64,000 nucleotides of DNA from Poa pratensis (taxonomy: Eukaryota; Streptophyta; Magnoliopsida; Poales; Poaceae): positions 13,049,347-13,113,346 of the forward strand of contig CAMZMU010000123.1 of the NCBI GenBank assembly GCA_947311845.1. Direction: 5' to 3'. A program made the translations under genes and the position numbers. The notes under the pieces are model-generated. The model was not told where the DNA came from. It saw only the letters and a list, made by a program, of their open reading frames with translations, and ran no database searches. Every line of letters begins with the position of its first letter. Within the stretch, counting starts at the first letter, position 1. This document shows positions 39,505-57,396 of this stretch, piece after piece.

Positions 39505-40136
39505 GCATTTCAGTTTTGTGTCGAGATATGTGATATGTCATTCACATCACTTAGTTGAAATTTAACTTGTTTGTTTCTCCCAGAAAACGAATCATACAAA
39601 CTTGAAACTTTAATGCACTACATTGTGTAGGATTATCATTTTGAGTATTTATGTTGCATGAGAAAAACCGAAAATTCTACATGTTGTACCATGAATGTGT
39701 TGTTGGCCTTTCAAGTTTATACTTTCTGTTGTTTAAGAAAATAAAATGAGAAATTTCAATGCACGGATCACAACACGAAAATGGATAGCTAGATAGAGGG
39801 AGTTGGTCTTGGAATTAAACTACGGCTCCTTCCGTATCAAAATATAAGACTTTCTACCTACTTTCTATTACCAGGCCAAAGGGATTTGTGTAATGGTTTT
39901 GCTAGCTCTATGCCAGTTTTCTTGGTCTTCTAATTAGATTTGGGACATGTGCGCGCGCGCGCGTGCACCGTCTCTACATCTTGCTGCATGGACGTGCCTC
40001 CGAGTTGGTCGTTTTTATTTGTGAAACATCGTAGAAAGCATTCAAAGCAGAATGAAACGATGCTCAAAAGAAAAAGCTACCCTTTTCCAATTTTCCTAAT
40101 GCACAACTAGCCATCCTATCCTACTATATATGAAAG

Positions 40137-40380
40137 TACGTCGGATTCGCCCTCTGTTTCGCTATCCACGTCGCCCTTTTAACGGTGGCCGTCCGATCGC
40201 GTCGACGGACGGTCCAGATCGCACCACAACCCGCGAAACACTGTAGCTGCTACAGTATTACGTCGGATTCGCCCTCTGTTTCGCTATCCACGTCGCCCTT
40301 TTAACGGTGGCCGTCCAATCGCGTCGACGGACGGTCCAGATCGCACCACAACCCGCGAAACACTGTAGCTGATACAGTAT
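40137..40380. repeat. 122-bp tandem duplication at the Helitron 5' end
   Basis: Units 40137-40258 and 40259-40380 both begin TACGTCGGATTCGCCCTCTG and end CACTGTAGCTG-TACAGTAT. They differ at about two positions. Confidence 0.9.
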
Positions 40381-40745
40381 TACTGTAACAGTCGACTTTC
40401 TACCAATCGCACGCTGACACGTCGCCCCGCACGAAATTTGGCGCACAGCTTCAAAGAAAACTCCTCGCCAATTTACAAAAACCCCCCCGCCAAGGACCAA
40501 ACCACAAAATTCCGAAAAGCCAGGGGCCTCCGTCCCCCTCCTCTCTTCTCGCTCGCGCGCGGCGGAAAGTCGCCGGCGCCGCCGACGCGCTCCGCCGACG
40601 CTACGCCCCTCCCCGTCCAGATCGACGGACGCTCCGACCTCCGCCGTCGCCGACTCTCCTTCCTCGCCGAGCGCCGCTTGCCGGAACGCCGCACGCCGCC
40701 CGGAATCGTCGCCGCCGTGCTCCGCATCCACCGCGGCGGATTTGC

Positions 40746-40806
40746 TGACGTCACGACGCCGGCGACAGTGCGAGACCACGCCATTGCTGACGTCACTTCG
40801 ACGTCA
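40746..40806. promoter_or_regulatory. Cluster of TGACGTCA (bZIP/TGA-type) sites inside the Helitron
   Basis: Perfect palindromes TGACGTCA lie at 40746-40753 and 40788-40795, with a third GACGTCA core at 40800-40806. Plant bZIP/TGA factors bind this sequence. Activity is not shown. Confidence 0.5.
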
Positions 40807-42818
40807 GCGTGGCCCCAGCTGTCAGAATTTTCATCTTTTCTCAAATGTTTCGGAAAAAAAAATCCTGACATGTGGGCCCCACCATTTTGTTCAAATTTCA
40901 GAAAATGAATAATATTACAGATTCAATACCTTTAAATCTACCCACCAGAAGAAAAAAAATCAAATCATCCACAAAAAAAAAAAGGACTATTTATGTCATG
41001 TGACCGAATATCAAATTTGAATACTTTTCAATTTTAAATGACTTCCAAATCTGGCCATTTTGTAAAGTAAAAATAATTCAGACCTATATAATTGCGCAAT
41101 ATGAACAATTTTTAAAAACCTAGCACTTCTTAAAACGTAAACTTTTTCTGAATTCCAAAAATTTTCAAAACTAAAACTATTTTCGGATAAGAAATTCTCG
41201 AATTCAAATTAATGCTCAAATTGGTTAATATTTGCATAAATACAAAGTATAATCCCTCTTACTATGGTGCTAAACAAAAAATATGATAGCATAATGGAAC
41301 TATACTTTATCATTTCAATTAGGCTAACATATTTAGAGGTAATACAACTTAAAACTCTCTAATAATGTAGTTAAATTTCCAAAAAAAAAACCTTATTACA
41401 TAAAAATTTGGACAAAATGCAAATTCATTCCCTCCAATTATGCATTGAATTTCAATTGAAATTAATAAATGCTCATATAATGTACGACCTCTGACTATTG
41501 AGTTTTATTAAACATTTAATATAAAACTCAAATATATTGCACCAATTTGACAAAAAAAAATTACAGATACTACAACTAAACTCCCTCCAATTATGCAATT
41601 GAAATTAAAAAATATTCAAATTGAACTAAACTCTCTCTACTTATGCAGTTGAATTTAAATAAAATGAAAAAATATACCAAAGATATCGCAACAAAAAAAT
41701 GCTAACTACTTACGGCATACGATCAAAATTCAAATATGAAAATTTTAACACTTCAAAACATTTTTAAATGCGTGCATTTCCAAAATTGAAATTTACCACA
41801 CGCGCGCGGCATATGCCGCGGAAAATTAAAAAATATCAAAATTATTGGAAAAAACATAAACAAGTTTTAACAGCAAACTTTATTTGCATTCCAATAATTT
41901 CCAAACCTGCACAATTTTTAAATGTTGCCATTTCAAAATTATAATTCTAACACACAAACACGGCATATACAATTGAATATTTTACAATTTTAAATGCCTT
42001 CCAAATCTACCCATTTTACAACCGTGAAAAGAATTCAAATCCGAATAACTTTCCAATATGATCAACTTTCGAGAGCTAAACAATTTTTAAACATAAACTT
42101 TCTTCGCATTTCAAAATTTTACAAATCTCCACAACTTTTAAATGTCCACATTTCCAAATTTCAATTTCACCTTGCCGCGCTAAGTTCCCGGACCCGACCT
42201 GCCTTTTTCTTTTCCCCACAAAAAAAAAGTTTCTATAAATACCCGTCGACAAAATATAAAAAATATATCAAAATGCTAGGGAAAAAATGTTAACTATTTT
42301 CCACAACAACCAAGTAAGTTTGAATAATAAGTCAAATTGGCCTATATGTGGACAATTTTATGGGATAAACAATCATATTTGAGTATTCCAACTCAAATTA
42401 CAAATTTGAAACTACTTTTCACAAAAAAGCAAATAAGTTTGAATAATTCAAATTGGCCTATATTTGGACAATTCTATGGGAAAAACAATAATATTTGAGC
42501 ATTCCAACTCAAAGTACAAATTTAAATTTCTAAAACATTCACACGACTTTCAAACATGCACATTTTTGTAAACATTAAAATAATGCAAATTTAAATACAT
42601 TACTATGCAGACAATTTTTAAAATCTCAACATTCCTCTGAGCGCAAACTTTTCCGAAATCAAACAACATTCATATTTCAACAAAAAAAATTAAAAACATG
42701 TTCGAAATTCATCAAACAGGCGCGGCATTGCCGCGTTAATATCCCTAGTATCAGCTGAAACATCTTCAGCTTCCAAGTTAGTCGTAAACAGGTGATAACC
42801 GTACGTTTGTAAGAAATA

Positions 42819-42924
42819 CTCCCTCCGTTCCAAATTAAATGACTTCAAATATGGATGTACCTAGACATGTTACATGTATAGATACATCCACATATGAATA
42901 AATGAAAGTCATGAACGGAGGGAG
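42819..42924. mobile_element. Stowaway-type MITE, 106 bp
   Basis: CTCCCTCCGTTCC at the left and CATGAACGGAGGGAG at the right are inverted and flanked by TA. Subterminal AAATGACTT and AAGTCAT also pair. Confidence 0.8.
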
Positions 42925-42926
42925 TA

Positions 42927-43711
42927 GGTGAGAAACTACGATTTGTAATAAACAAGAAAGCGAAGACATCCTAATGATATATACATCCACGTGTAAGGAT
43001 GACCCCTCAACAACAACAAAAACATCTGCGTCTCTACGCAGTGCACTATGTCCTTTTCAAGTAGGTGGCTGATGCTACTGACAGCCAATGGGATGAACTT
43101 TCTTGAGGTTCACTTGATCGCCTTGGTTACGAAGAAGGGGAAAAGGATACAAGATTCAGCAGCATGCGACTAGGCTAGCCCCGAGACTTTACTTGTCTCA
43201 GACACATGAACTACCAAATACTCCCAGCAGCGAGCGACCTTCATCACAGCATGCAACTCCCAGCTGCGAGCGACCTTCCTACTCCCATCGCGATCTCACA
43301 GTTCGCTCCAAACAGCAGAAGCAACGTCGCCATTGTGCTTCGAATTGGAAGGCAGCGACGACGATGTTCCAGTGTGGAACACGCGTGGACGTGCGAGCAA
43401 CCTTCTGCCAACCACTACCATTACTGCCTCCGAATCAAAGAGAACACTGCAGATGTACCCAAGCGCGACGTACCAAAATTTGATTTATTAATGGATCACA
43501 ACCGAAAGTTCGACCAATTATTCCAGTTCAACCTCGCCCACAACAAACCCTCGTACGCTATCAGAGCCAAAAATGATAACACTCTCCGAAAACTAGGAAA
43601 AGGATAAACCACAGGATCGCAGATCACTATTCTCTAATCCCAACCGTCCGATGGAACAAAGGAGGATCAGGAAACATGTAGATTCTTTAAACATCTTGAG
43701 CACTCTGACTA
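42927..43711. other. 3' flank of PFP-alpha
   Basis: No gene supported. It includes repeated words CAGC(A/T)GCGAGCGACCTTC near 43230 and 43262. The last 100-150 bases are probably the 3' UTR of the PFP-alpha mRNA (minus strand). Confidence 0.45.
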
Positions 43712-49177
<5,466 letters not shown>

Positions 49178-50717
49178 CGCCTCCCACGCTCTCGTCTCGA
49201 CGTCGCCGGCTGCCTCGTCTGTATCTGCGCCGCGTCGATGCGTTTGGTGGTGGCTGGCCGGCTGAGTGAAGGAGATCCGGGTGCGATGCCGGAGCTGCAA
49301 TTTTATACCGGAGGCGGGACCCCTCGCGCAAGCCAATGCGCTCCCCACGGCCCACGCATCGCGTCCGGTCTCGTTTTCGAAATGCCTCCTAGTATCGCAG
49401 GAATATTCGCATCCGTGCCCCTGGATCAGGGGGGACCTCGGTGATTTTTTTTAGGTATCTCCCCGGATAATGATCTTGCCTGCCTAGGTGGTCCATATCC
49501 AGCCGTTGGTTCACATGTAGACCGTCTCGATGTCCTCGTGAGTTGCTTGGACTGATTTTACCGCATCGCCCTTGATTCACGTGTCGACGGTCTCGATGTC
49601 CTCGTGAGTTGCTGGACAGGTTTTCCTGCATTGCCCGCTTGGGGCGCACAGTCACGTGGTCTCAACTTTCCGAACGATATGGTTTTGGTTACGATTAGGT
49701 GGAAAGATTGTTTTCGACAAAGCGTCAAGATAGTGTCGAGATGACGTGGAGAGGGCCATAAAGAGGAAATGCGTGTAAGGTAGAGGTGTCAAGGTTGGGT
49801 AAGGGAAAAGGCGAGAAAGGTGGCAGAAGGCGCGCCATGTGAAAGCCAGTGGCAGAAGATAAGACACAAACAAATGTTACCTATGTTCTAAAATATAAAA
49901 CGTTTTGGTAGACTATTTTGGGACTGAAGTAATAGTTGATAGGAGACGTTAGCACAAAGAGGAGGTGATAAGACGATGGTGCGCGATGAAAGACAAAGGG
50001 AGGGTGAGGATTGTTTTGCTAGGGTTGTTGCCCCCTCTTTGGAAAGAACTGTTAGGTGAAGGGGCACTACTGTTTGCAACACTGCGACCAGTGTTACCAG
50101 AAAGTACTCCGTATGTTGCAATGTTCCAAAAAAATGTTGCAATCACATTAACTTCTTGTTCAAGGTTATTCTTTTAATAACACAACAATGAAGCAACTTA
50201 ATAAACAGTGGTTTTTAGCTCATAGTCAAGTGAAAAACAAGGAATCAAATCATTGTATACACATAATTATGGCTTCAAAACTATACTGCCAAGGAAGGCT
50301 TTTATAGAGATGGAGAAAATGAATACAAAAGGTAAAGAAACTAATCCTTAATTTAGCCTATTTCCAACTTTGTCCTGCTTCTCTCTTTCAAACTAAAAAG
50401 AAAATAAATATCTGACACTAAAAAACAAAACCCAAGCATGAACCAGCTAATTTATGTGTACTACTATAAACACCCACAAGAGAACAGATTGTCAGCTTGG
50501 CATGGTGCATCTGCTCAAACCAAATCCTACTTCTGCAACTTTTTTTCTTCTAAAACCTGCACAGAACGCTTGTCATCAGAAAGGATTGAGTTTCAGTGTT
50601 GAAGTAAGGAATGGCTGATATAACCAAATATGCACCTATAAATATCCATGAAAACCACTGGTCCAGTGGTACACTGGTACTGCAGTTGAAGGAAGCTGAA
50701 GCGAACAGAAGGCATAT
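49178..50717. other. PFP-alpha promoter/5' region and ARID 3' flank
   Basis: Bases just upstream of 49177 (to about 49330) are GC-rich and read as 5' UTR/promoter of PFP-alpha on the minus strand. An imperfect 65-bp tandem repeat lies at 49509-49640, with CGTCTCGATGTCCTCGTGAG in both units. A degraded MITE-like palindrome is near 49880-49930. No further gene is supported; the bases just below 50718 belong to the ARID 3' UTR. Confidence 0.5.
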
Positions 50718-53700
50718 CTACATGTCCGGATGCCCAAATGGTGCACGCACAAATAGCTGGCCGTGAAGCGTGACAACTGCGGATGTTTGATGCGGATCAA
50801 TTCTTAATGGCAAGTTGATCACCTGAGACGGAACAACCAGATCATGTTAAGTTGAGGGGTGACCACTTAATTTATGTGTTGTAAATGTTCGAACAATAAC
50901 CTTTTTGAATGCAGTGATGCCCCAAGGATTATCAGGCTGGTCAGGGTCCCCAGTTATAACCAGACGTCCAGCAGGATCTGACTGAACATGCACCTGCGCC
51001 ATTTGAAACAGGAATTAGCACTTTATAGTACGTAGCCTCACTTCATGTGATAAGCTCCTTTTGTTTATGCTGCACTGGTAATTGATCAATGAAATGTGGC
51101 CTCTGAGCATGCAGCCTCACCTCTTCCCGCAGAAGCCCAGGAACTAGCGCATATATTTCAAAGCATTCTTTCTGCACAAAATCCGTAACCAGACGTAGTA
51201 GTTTCAGCTCCAAACGGAATGTAAGTTCACAAGGAGAAACAACTCTTAAAGGTTATTTAAGATTTCAGACTAACAATTGTCTGTGATGTTTGTGCACCAC
51301 GTGATTAAACAAAATAATCCCGATGAAACTTACAGTTTGACGAACATTAATCTTCACCCAATCAGCAGGTTCTCCAACATCAATGACCATAGAATCTTCC
51401 CTGAAATTGAGCACCAAATTACATATAAGAATGGGCATCATAGATATAACATCCAAATAGACGGATTACAAGTTCAATTCCATTATAAGGTCCTAATTTT
51501 GTTTTTGGATTTTTCTTATTAAATTGTGGAGTAACATATTGCAGCAGCCAAGTTGTCTTTCTTTATCATGTTAACCACAGAAGTAAACATAGCCAACTGA
51601 GATGGCAGAAGGTCTTAACTGTGACTTGTTTACTTTTGTTCGAGACACCTTGAAAGCACGCTCTGGACTGGATGCTTTCTTTCTCTTGAGTACCCCTAAA
51701 TACGCAAGCAAAATATATGAGAATAAAACAGCACATGCTAATGCAGAAAAACTTGAGAAACGTACCGAAGCCTTTTAGACTCTTATCACGACTTGAAAGG
51801 GATAGTGAATCTTTGTCCTGTAGAAATATAAATGTATTTGCATGAAAATACCAAAATAGTATGTAAAATTAATGGCGCATGCCAATGAAAAGGCGAGATA
51901 TCTTTTACCTTTAGAATGTGATCTCCATACATGTCGTTGCCAACGAGACGGTGCACATGCCAGCCCTGCATAGCACGTGCTGCAGCATCCCTTCTAATTC
52001 TGGCAAAAGATGATGGATTCACACCAATCTGCAAAACAGGAAACGAAATAAACAAGCTTACTGATGTTACCAGTACTCATGTTAGCAGATGACAGCAAAC
52101 ACTTTTGGCAATGTCAGCTATCTTAAAGGCAACCATAGCAAATAGTTCCCATGTTAACATATAATTGTGTTTATCTTGACTGTGAAATCTATGTGCACCC
52201 ACTTATCCAGCTTTGGAGTCTGATAATTTTTCAAATATATATGAAAAGCAAAAATTCCTTTGAAAATCAAAACTTGGCTGTGGCTTTTTTAGCATAATGC
52301 CATTGCCACTAAGGAGAATATGACCACAAAGGGCATATATCTGTCATTTGTGGTGGAGTTAGCTGCCCTTTGTTGGGTCTGCTGGAAGTTGAGAAACGGA
52401 GCTTGTTTTGGTAACAAGCGGATTAAAACTCCTGCTGAGTTTATTGGTTATGCTTGCTCCTTTTTTGAATAATGCCAAGGACTCCACAATGAGGCAGACA
52501 AATGATGTTACAAGAAGTTGCAAGCAGACTGCAAGACACGGCTCTACGCCAGTATCGGAGGGCCACTGTGTCCAGAGCAATGATGATTGAAGTTTGAAGA
52601 TCAGGGAAAGGCCTCAGGGGATGAAGATGTGGATGAAGCTGATGATGTCACGAGAGGTCCTGACTCCTGAGTGTGGTTGTGTTACTTACAGTTGCTCTGT
52701 GCTCGAGCGCTTTTGAAACCTTTTATGACGGAACCGATATCAATTGCCTCTATATGGTGGCCACTGTTAAGCGATACAGTGCAAGCCCTCAGAACTTTAG
52801 TGTTTATTTTGCATTTTGTATCTCTGAACTTGATATGCTGCTTTATTCCTAGGAACAGTGGAACCCAGCAACAATGGTGTGCCGTATGGAGAAAAAAACA
52901 GAACAAGATTTTCAGTTGCTAATCCTTTGTCTTTTTTAGTATAATCCTAACCTGTTCTTGATCTCAGTTACGATGAAGTATATGAATTTGAAACCCTAAA
53001 TATTTTTAGAGAGAAGGATACTTCATCCCATGAAATTGTGCATGTGCATCAAAATAGATAGTGCACTACGGAAATTCGGATTAGTTAAAAATTTACAACC
53101 AAAACAATTACCTCACGGTTCGTACCACCAGGCTGTCCTATGGCAGGTAATGATATTTTAAGCTGCCCAGTTCGAACTTTGTGTTTTTCATACTCAAGGA
53201 GCGCCTGGGTTGATAAGAAATAATAGTTAACGACGAAGAAAGCAAACACATAAACATACAATGGAAATCCATACGCTTAGAACAGCGTTTTTCTTTCATT
53301 AATTCTTTCTGAAATCTGGCGAGATAGCATCTAACAAAATACGGAAATTTAATGATCTAAAGCCTTAAGTACTAAATAGCACATCTATCAAATATGGAAA
53401 TCAAGTACAGCAGTTTCTGTCAAATGAAAAAGAAGCAAGTACTCTAGTTATATTTCTTTGGCTCACCATCAAGAACACTAATTATTGCAGTGGCTTCATT
53501 TCAGCTCCATATTTTTCAATTTGTGAGAACCATCCTATTAGGTTGTAATAGCATAGGACTTCGTTATGCGAGTACATTCAGTAATATACAGTACAGCTCA
53601 ATATGCCCATAATATTTTTATATAAGAACTGGTTCCATCTACCATGGTGGGGATGTGCTTACGGGGTCTTCCTAAAAGGCTAAAACAAGTACAAAATGAA

Positions 53701-54568
53701 ACAAGTCCTGCAGGGGATGTATCACCTTCTCGTAGAAAATTCGAAATGACCAAGAGACGGTAGTGCAGGTCCTGCAAAAGAAGATAATAACAACAATTAG
53801 CTGAGGCAGAATTTACATCTTTCTCTGCAAACTCGCGCAACAGTTATTACGGGAAGAGATCTTACTTTGGTGGTCTGAAGGTTTCTCCAACTTGACGCCA
53901 TAGTTTACAAATCGTTACCTGAATAATGAAAACACAAAACTGGAGTAAATAACCATAGATGTTTAACGAAAAGATGCAATATAGTACTTCCAATAGAAGA
54001 TGAGCAATGAGCATGATGTGCATAAAAGTGTAGTATCCTTAATTTTTGTTATCATCAGTGAGCTACAAGCTAGTTATTGCATTCATTGGTGGAACATGTG
54101 TAGGAAATTCACTGCTTTTGAGGCTACTAATAAAATCACTCTGTGGTATCAGGAGCCTGTCCCATCTGTGTCTGAAAGCAGTGAAAAGGAAATCATCATA
54201 CCTGCTCATGGCCTCCCAGGTGGGCGACCTGCCTCCACAACCTGCAACAGAACATGGCAAGGCACTTCATTAAGTTGGTTTAGACGAGAAGAGATGGCTC
54301 GAGTAGCTCAGAGGAAGAGAAAGATGCGTACTTGAGGCAGTTGAGGCCCTTGCCGTAGAACTTGGGCGGCTTGAACTCGATGCCGTGCTCCCTGTGGAAG
54401 CGGTCCAGCTCGGCCATGAAGGCCGCCTGCTCGTCCTCCGTCCCGGAGTCGTGGCCGTCGAGGAAGGGGTCCTGCTCCACGGGCTGGCTGGCGCACTGCG
54501 CCCTCCCGGCCGAGATGTCGCCCTCCGCCTTCGCCTCCGCCCTCGGCGACGCATCAGGGGTGGAGTCG

Positions 54569-54603
<35 letters not shown>

Positions 54604-54939
54604 CTCATCATCGTCTTCGTTGTCGCCGTCCTCGTCGTCATCCCCCTCGTCGCCGTCGTCGTGGCTCATGGCGTCCTCGCCGTTCGTCTCCACCCTCACG
54701 CCCACGGCCCCGGCGTCGGGCGGCGCGGCCTCCCCCGCATTGGGGCGCTCGGCCCGATCCGGGTAGTCCGCGCCCTCGCCGTCGCTGTTCGTTTCGGGGG
54801 ACGGAGGGGCGTCGTGGAACTCGTCGTCAGCCACGGGCGGCGGGTCATCCTCCTCCTTGGCGGCCCGCGGGTCGGGGTCGCCGCTGGCTTCCTCGGAGCC
54901 ACGCGGGAGGTCGCGGTCGGAATCGGCGCTGTCGCTCAT
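50718..54939 (-). CDS. ARID DNA-binding protein with C-terminal Hsp20-like domain
   Basis: Twelve minus-strand exons make an intact 467-aa frame: 54332-54939, 54202-54241, 53866-53918, 53726-53771, 53112-53204, 51909-52028, 51766-51817, 51620-51695, 51334-51400, 51121-51171, 50901-50993, 50718-50822. The N-terminus is acidic and disordered, with a Glu/Asp tract at about 94-125 from a GAC/GAG repeat. The ARID domain spans about 171-260 (EQAAFMAELDRFHREHGIEF, LNCLKLWRQVAHLGG, TVSWSFRIFYEKALLEYEKH). Residues 363-467 form an alpha-crystallin/Hsp20-like fold (WVKINVRQT, FEIYALVPGLLREEVHV, GRLVITG, INLPLRIDPHQTSAVVTLHG). This is the plant ARID3/5/6-like architecture, nuclear and probably chromatin-associated. 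The exon 8 donor (A|GTTAAG) is my least certain junction; phase supports it. Confidence 0.93.
52320..52925 (+). mobile_element. Decayed LINE 3' fragment in an ARID intron
   Basis: In intron 5 of the ARID gene, on the opposite strand, one frame reads VELAALCWVCWKLRNGACF then NKRIKTPAEFIGYACSFF before a stop. This is the typical C-terminal tail of plant LINE ORF2. It is followed by about 450 bp of non-coding 3' sequence. Boundaries are approximate and no TSD was found. Confidence 0.6.
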
Positions 54940-55420
54940 CGCGGCGAGTGCGAACGGGCGGCTGCTATTTTCGCGGTTTGCACCGAGGAGGGGGGAGCAG
55001 AGAGAGAAAAGAGGGAAGGAGGAGGCTGGAGAGAGGTGGCGACTGCAGCGGAGAAGGATGGATCTCCACGGCTTGCGATGGATGGAGGCAGGAGGGCAGA
55101 GATTCTGCTCGTGGGCCGCGTGGGCTGAACCCGTGGGTCTGTCTTGCTCACGCGTCTCCGGCCCGACCCGACCCGCCAGTGTTTTTTCTGGGCTAGGCCC
55201 GCTTATATTTATATGCTATGTTCTTCTTTTTTGCGGATTGTTTTTTTTTGCGATGATTTCAGATTGTTTTTATTTCTAGATGCTCTATTCAACACTTTAC
55301 CTTTCGAAACCAAAACGACCTTTCAGTCTCAAATAAAAATATTCAAGCTTGGTAGACTATATGAGTGTTTGAAGTATCGCTTGTATGTGTACTTTTGATA
55401 GTTTGTACAATATTGTCTAC
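54940..55420 (-). promoter_or_regulatory. ARID gene 5' UTR/promoter region
   Basis: The first ~200 bp upstream of the ATG are GC-rich with CCTCTCTCCAGCCTCC-type leader sequence on the minus strand. Beyond about 55200 it turns AT-rich. No TATA box is assigned with confidence. Confidence 0.4.
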
Positions 55421-55882
55421 AAATGTGTACTTGGAAGTACATGGGCCGTCTTTGACTGCAGAGGAATTTGTGATCTTTTCATGCTTCGAGCGTATCCGTA
55501 TTCTACAAGAATGCAACATCATACATGCAATCATTGAGTTTGATTATGCGGAAATAATATTGATGTTAACGTTCAAGAGTGAACATGTTCCCTGCTAGGT
55601 CATATGCTCTCGAAGATGTGAATGCTAGCATGAGGCTAATTCTAGTATTTCGAGTTGAAAGGGCATAGTGCCCTTCTAAGTGGATTTTTGCATGACTAAT
55701 GATAATAAATTAAGTGATTGATGTATTATTGAGTATGCATATGTGTTTAATAGTAAGAATGTTGACCCCTTGAAATGGAGTGAAGATGGTGTGGTCCAAA
55801 CATGAAGACGCGACACGCCCGGGATGACTTAGGTTGTACTATAACAAAATCGTACGGAAACCGTACTTTAAAGAGGGGTTAT
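55421..55882 (+). repeat. 462-bp direct repeat, left copy, ending at the CACTA terminus
   Basis: About 98 percent identical to 60225-60686. It ends GGGGTTAT directly against CACTAGTAGG. An open frame (TAEEFVIFSCFERIRILQ...) lies in it but I do not recognise it. Confidence 0.93.
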
Positions 55883-55904
55883 CACTAGTAGGAAAAGGCC
55901 TTTT

Positions 55905-56190
55905 AGTGGCGCACCAAAAAGCCTTTCTGTGGCGCATGGTCGGTGCGCCACAGAATCCTCGCCACAAAAATATTATTTCTGTGGCGCACGGAACCATGCG
56001 CCACAGAAAGTATACAATTCTGTGGCGCACCTCCAGAGTGCGCCACTAAATTATTGTCCATGCGCCACAGAAAGAATTTCGATTATTTGCTGTATTTGAA
56101 AATAATGTATCTGTGGCGCACTTTGTTCGTGCGCCACAGAATATGGTGCGCCACAGAATTATTTACCGTGCGCCACTAAATTATTTGCCG
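55905..56190. repeat. CACTA subterminal repeat array, left
   Basis: About 12 copies of a 9-10-bp word, TGTGGCGCA(C/T) or its complement (A/G)TGCGCCACA, in alternating orientation, often ending CAGAA. Such arrays are the binding sites of the CACTA-encoded TNPA-type protein in well-studied elements. Confidence 0.85.
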
Positions 56191-56559
56191 TATATATTAT
56201 CAATTATTTGCTGTATTATCGATTATTTGCTGTATTTAACAATAATACAGGTATATTACAGAATTTTTACATAAAATAATAGAAACAGTAATATATTTTG
56301 ACACAGTATTAAAACAGACAGATAAATATGTACATCACCACTTAGAGCCCGAGATACATACATATATAGTATAAGCATATGCATTTAACATTGGCATATG
56401 CATTGGGATAAGTCGTAGTGCAAGCATATGCATTTAACATTGGCATATGCATGAAAATAAAACATTAGTCTTAACCAAGTACAGTGGAAACATCAGTCTA
56501 CATAGATAAGTGGACAAGTCAACATAAAACATAGTACGGAAAGAAGTGGACAAGTCGCT

Positions 56560-57396
56560 CTATGGGTCGTCGTCCCTAGGCCTATCCAGCTGAGCCCAAT
56601 ACATCGGATCTGCGTGGTCATCAGTGTCCTCGCTCCCCCACGGCTGACCCGAAAGAGTGCGGAACGGAGGTATGTCGTCCCGCCTATTCACCTCGACCCA
56701 GTGCCTAGGGTCGTTGTGGTGATAAGCATCGGGGTTCGGCGGCCCGAACATCCGCAATAGCTGCTGCTCCGACTCCTGCCACTCCTGGTGCCGTTGCTGC
56801 TGCCGCTCCTCCGACGCCTGCTGCCGCTTCTGCCGCTGCTGCTCAGAGTCGGAATCCCAGTCCTTCTCCCATTCCTCCTCCTGCTGCTCCTCCTCCTGCT
56901 GCTCCTCCTCCTCCGCCCAGATCCCAAGAGAAGTGATGTCGTCGTCAGTAGGACCGGCGCCGTGGGAAGGACCGGTGCCGTACGAAGGACCAGCACCGTC
57001 AAAAGGACTAGCGCCGAACTGCTGGTAGGACATCAAGTTTGGCTCGTTCTGCAGGAGATGCCTCACATACGGGTCGTCCTGGGGGCGTGCGTTGCGACGT
57101 GCGATCTGCGCCTCAGCCAACCTGTGCTCCATCTCCTTGGCCATTTCCACCTGTCTGATCTCATCCGGTATGAACTCATTCACACGGTGGCGATCCGCTG
57201 GGTAATTCAGATCCTTATCTTTCTTCTTATCACCGTACTCGTGTACGGCGAAATAATCATAGGCGCGCGCCGCCTCCTCCGCTGTATTAAACTGCCCAGC
57301 CCAGTGCTTCCTCTTGTTGATATGGATCTGACATCCATACACGTACCGACCAAGCTTCTTCCTATAGCACGCCCTCACACCCTTAAACCCGGCCAT
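56560..57396 (-). CDS. AP2-domain protein carried by the CACTA element
   Basis: A single 278-aa frame. Residues 4-66 form an AP2/ERF-like DNA-binding domain: FKGVRACYRKKLGRYVYGCQ, then HWAGQFNTAEEAARAYDYFA, closing with DLNYP. The core AAEEAARAYD-type helix is conserved, while the first strands differ from plant ERFs (GRYVYGCQIH instead of GRWxAEIR), so it is divergent. It is followed by a predicted coiled-coil-prone charged stretch (RQVEMAKEMEHRLAEAQIARR), GAGPSYGTGPSHGAGP repeats, an acidic/Gln-rich tract (EEEEQQEEEQQEEEW; RQKRQQASEERQQQR) and a C-terminal PWGSEDTDDHADPMYWAQL. It lies between the two subterminal arrays. It may bind the element or be a captured regulator; function is inferred. 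Introns upstream are possible. Confidence 0.75.
   Translation of the reverse strand: MAGFKGVRACYRKKLGRYVYGCQIHINKRKHWAGQFNTAEEAARAYDYFAVHEYGDKKKDKDLNYPADRHRVNEFIPDEIRQVEMAKEMEHRLAEAQIARRNARPQDDPYVRHLLQNEPNLMSYQQFGASPFDGAGPSYGTGPSHGAGPTDDDITSLGIWAEEEEQQEEEQQEEEWEKDWDSDSEQQRQKRQQASEERQQQRHQEWQESEQQLLRMFGPPNPDAYHHNDPRHWVEVNRRDDIPPFRTLSGQPWGSEDTDDHADPMYWAQLDRPRDDDP

Larger units (their letters stand above)
40119..42748 (+). mobile_element. Helitron, 2.63 kb
   Basis: The 5' terminus is TCCTACTATATATGAAAGTA. The 3' terminus is a hairpin CGCGGCATTGCCGCG then TTAATATCCCTAG. It is inserted between A (40118) and T (42749). No helicase is present. The GC-rich first 0.8 kb includes an open frame (40438-40908) of no recognised family, possibly a captured promoter or exon. 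The rest is AT-rich with hairpin-like decoys such as GCGCGGCATATGCCGCGG near 41805. Confidence 0.8.

Noticed and set aside
54385..55128. Plus-strand 247-codon frame opposite ARID exon 1
   Set aside because: Antisense of the acidic ARID N-terminus and its leader; Val/Leu repeats come from the GAC/GAG tract.
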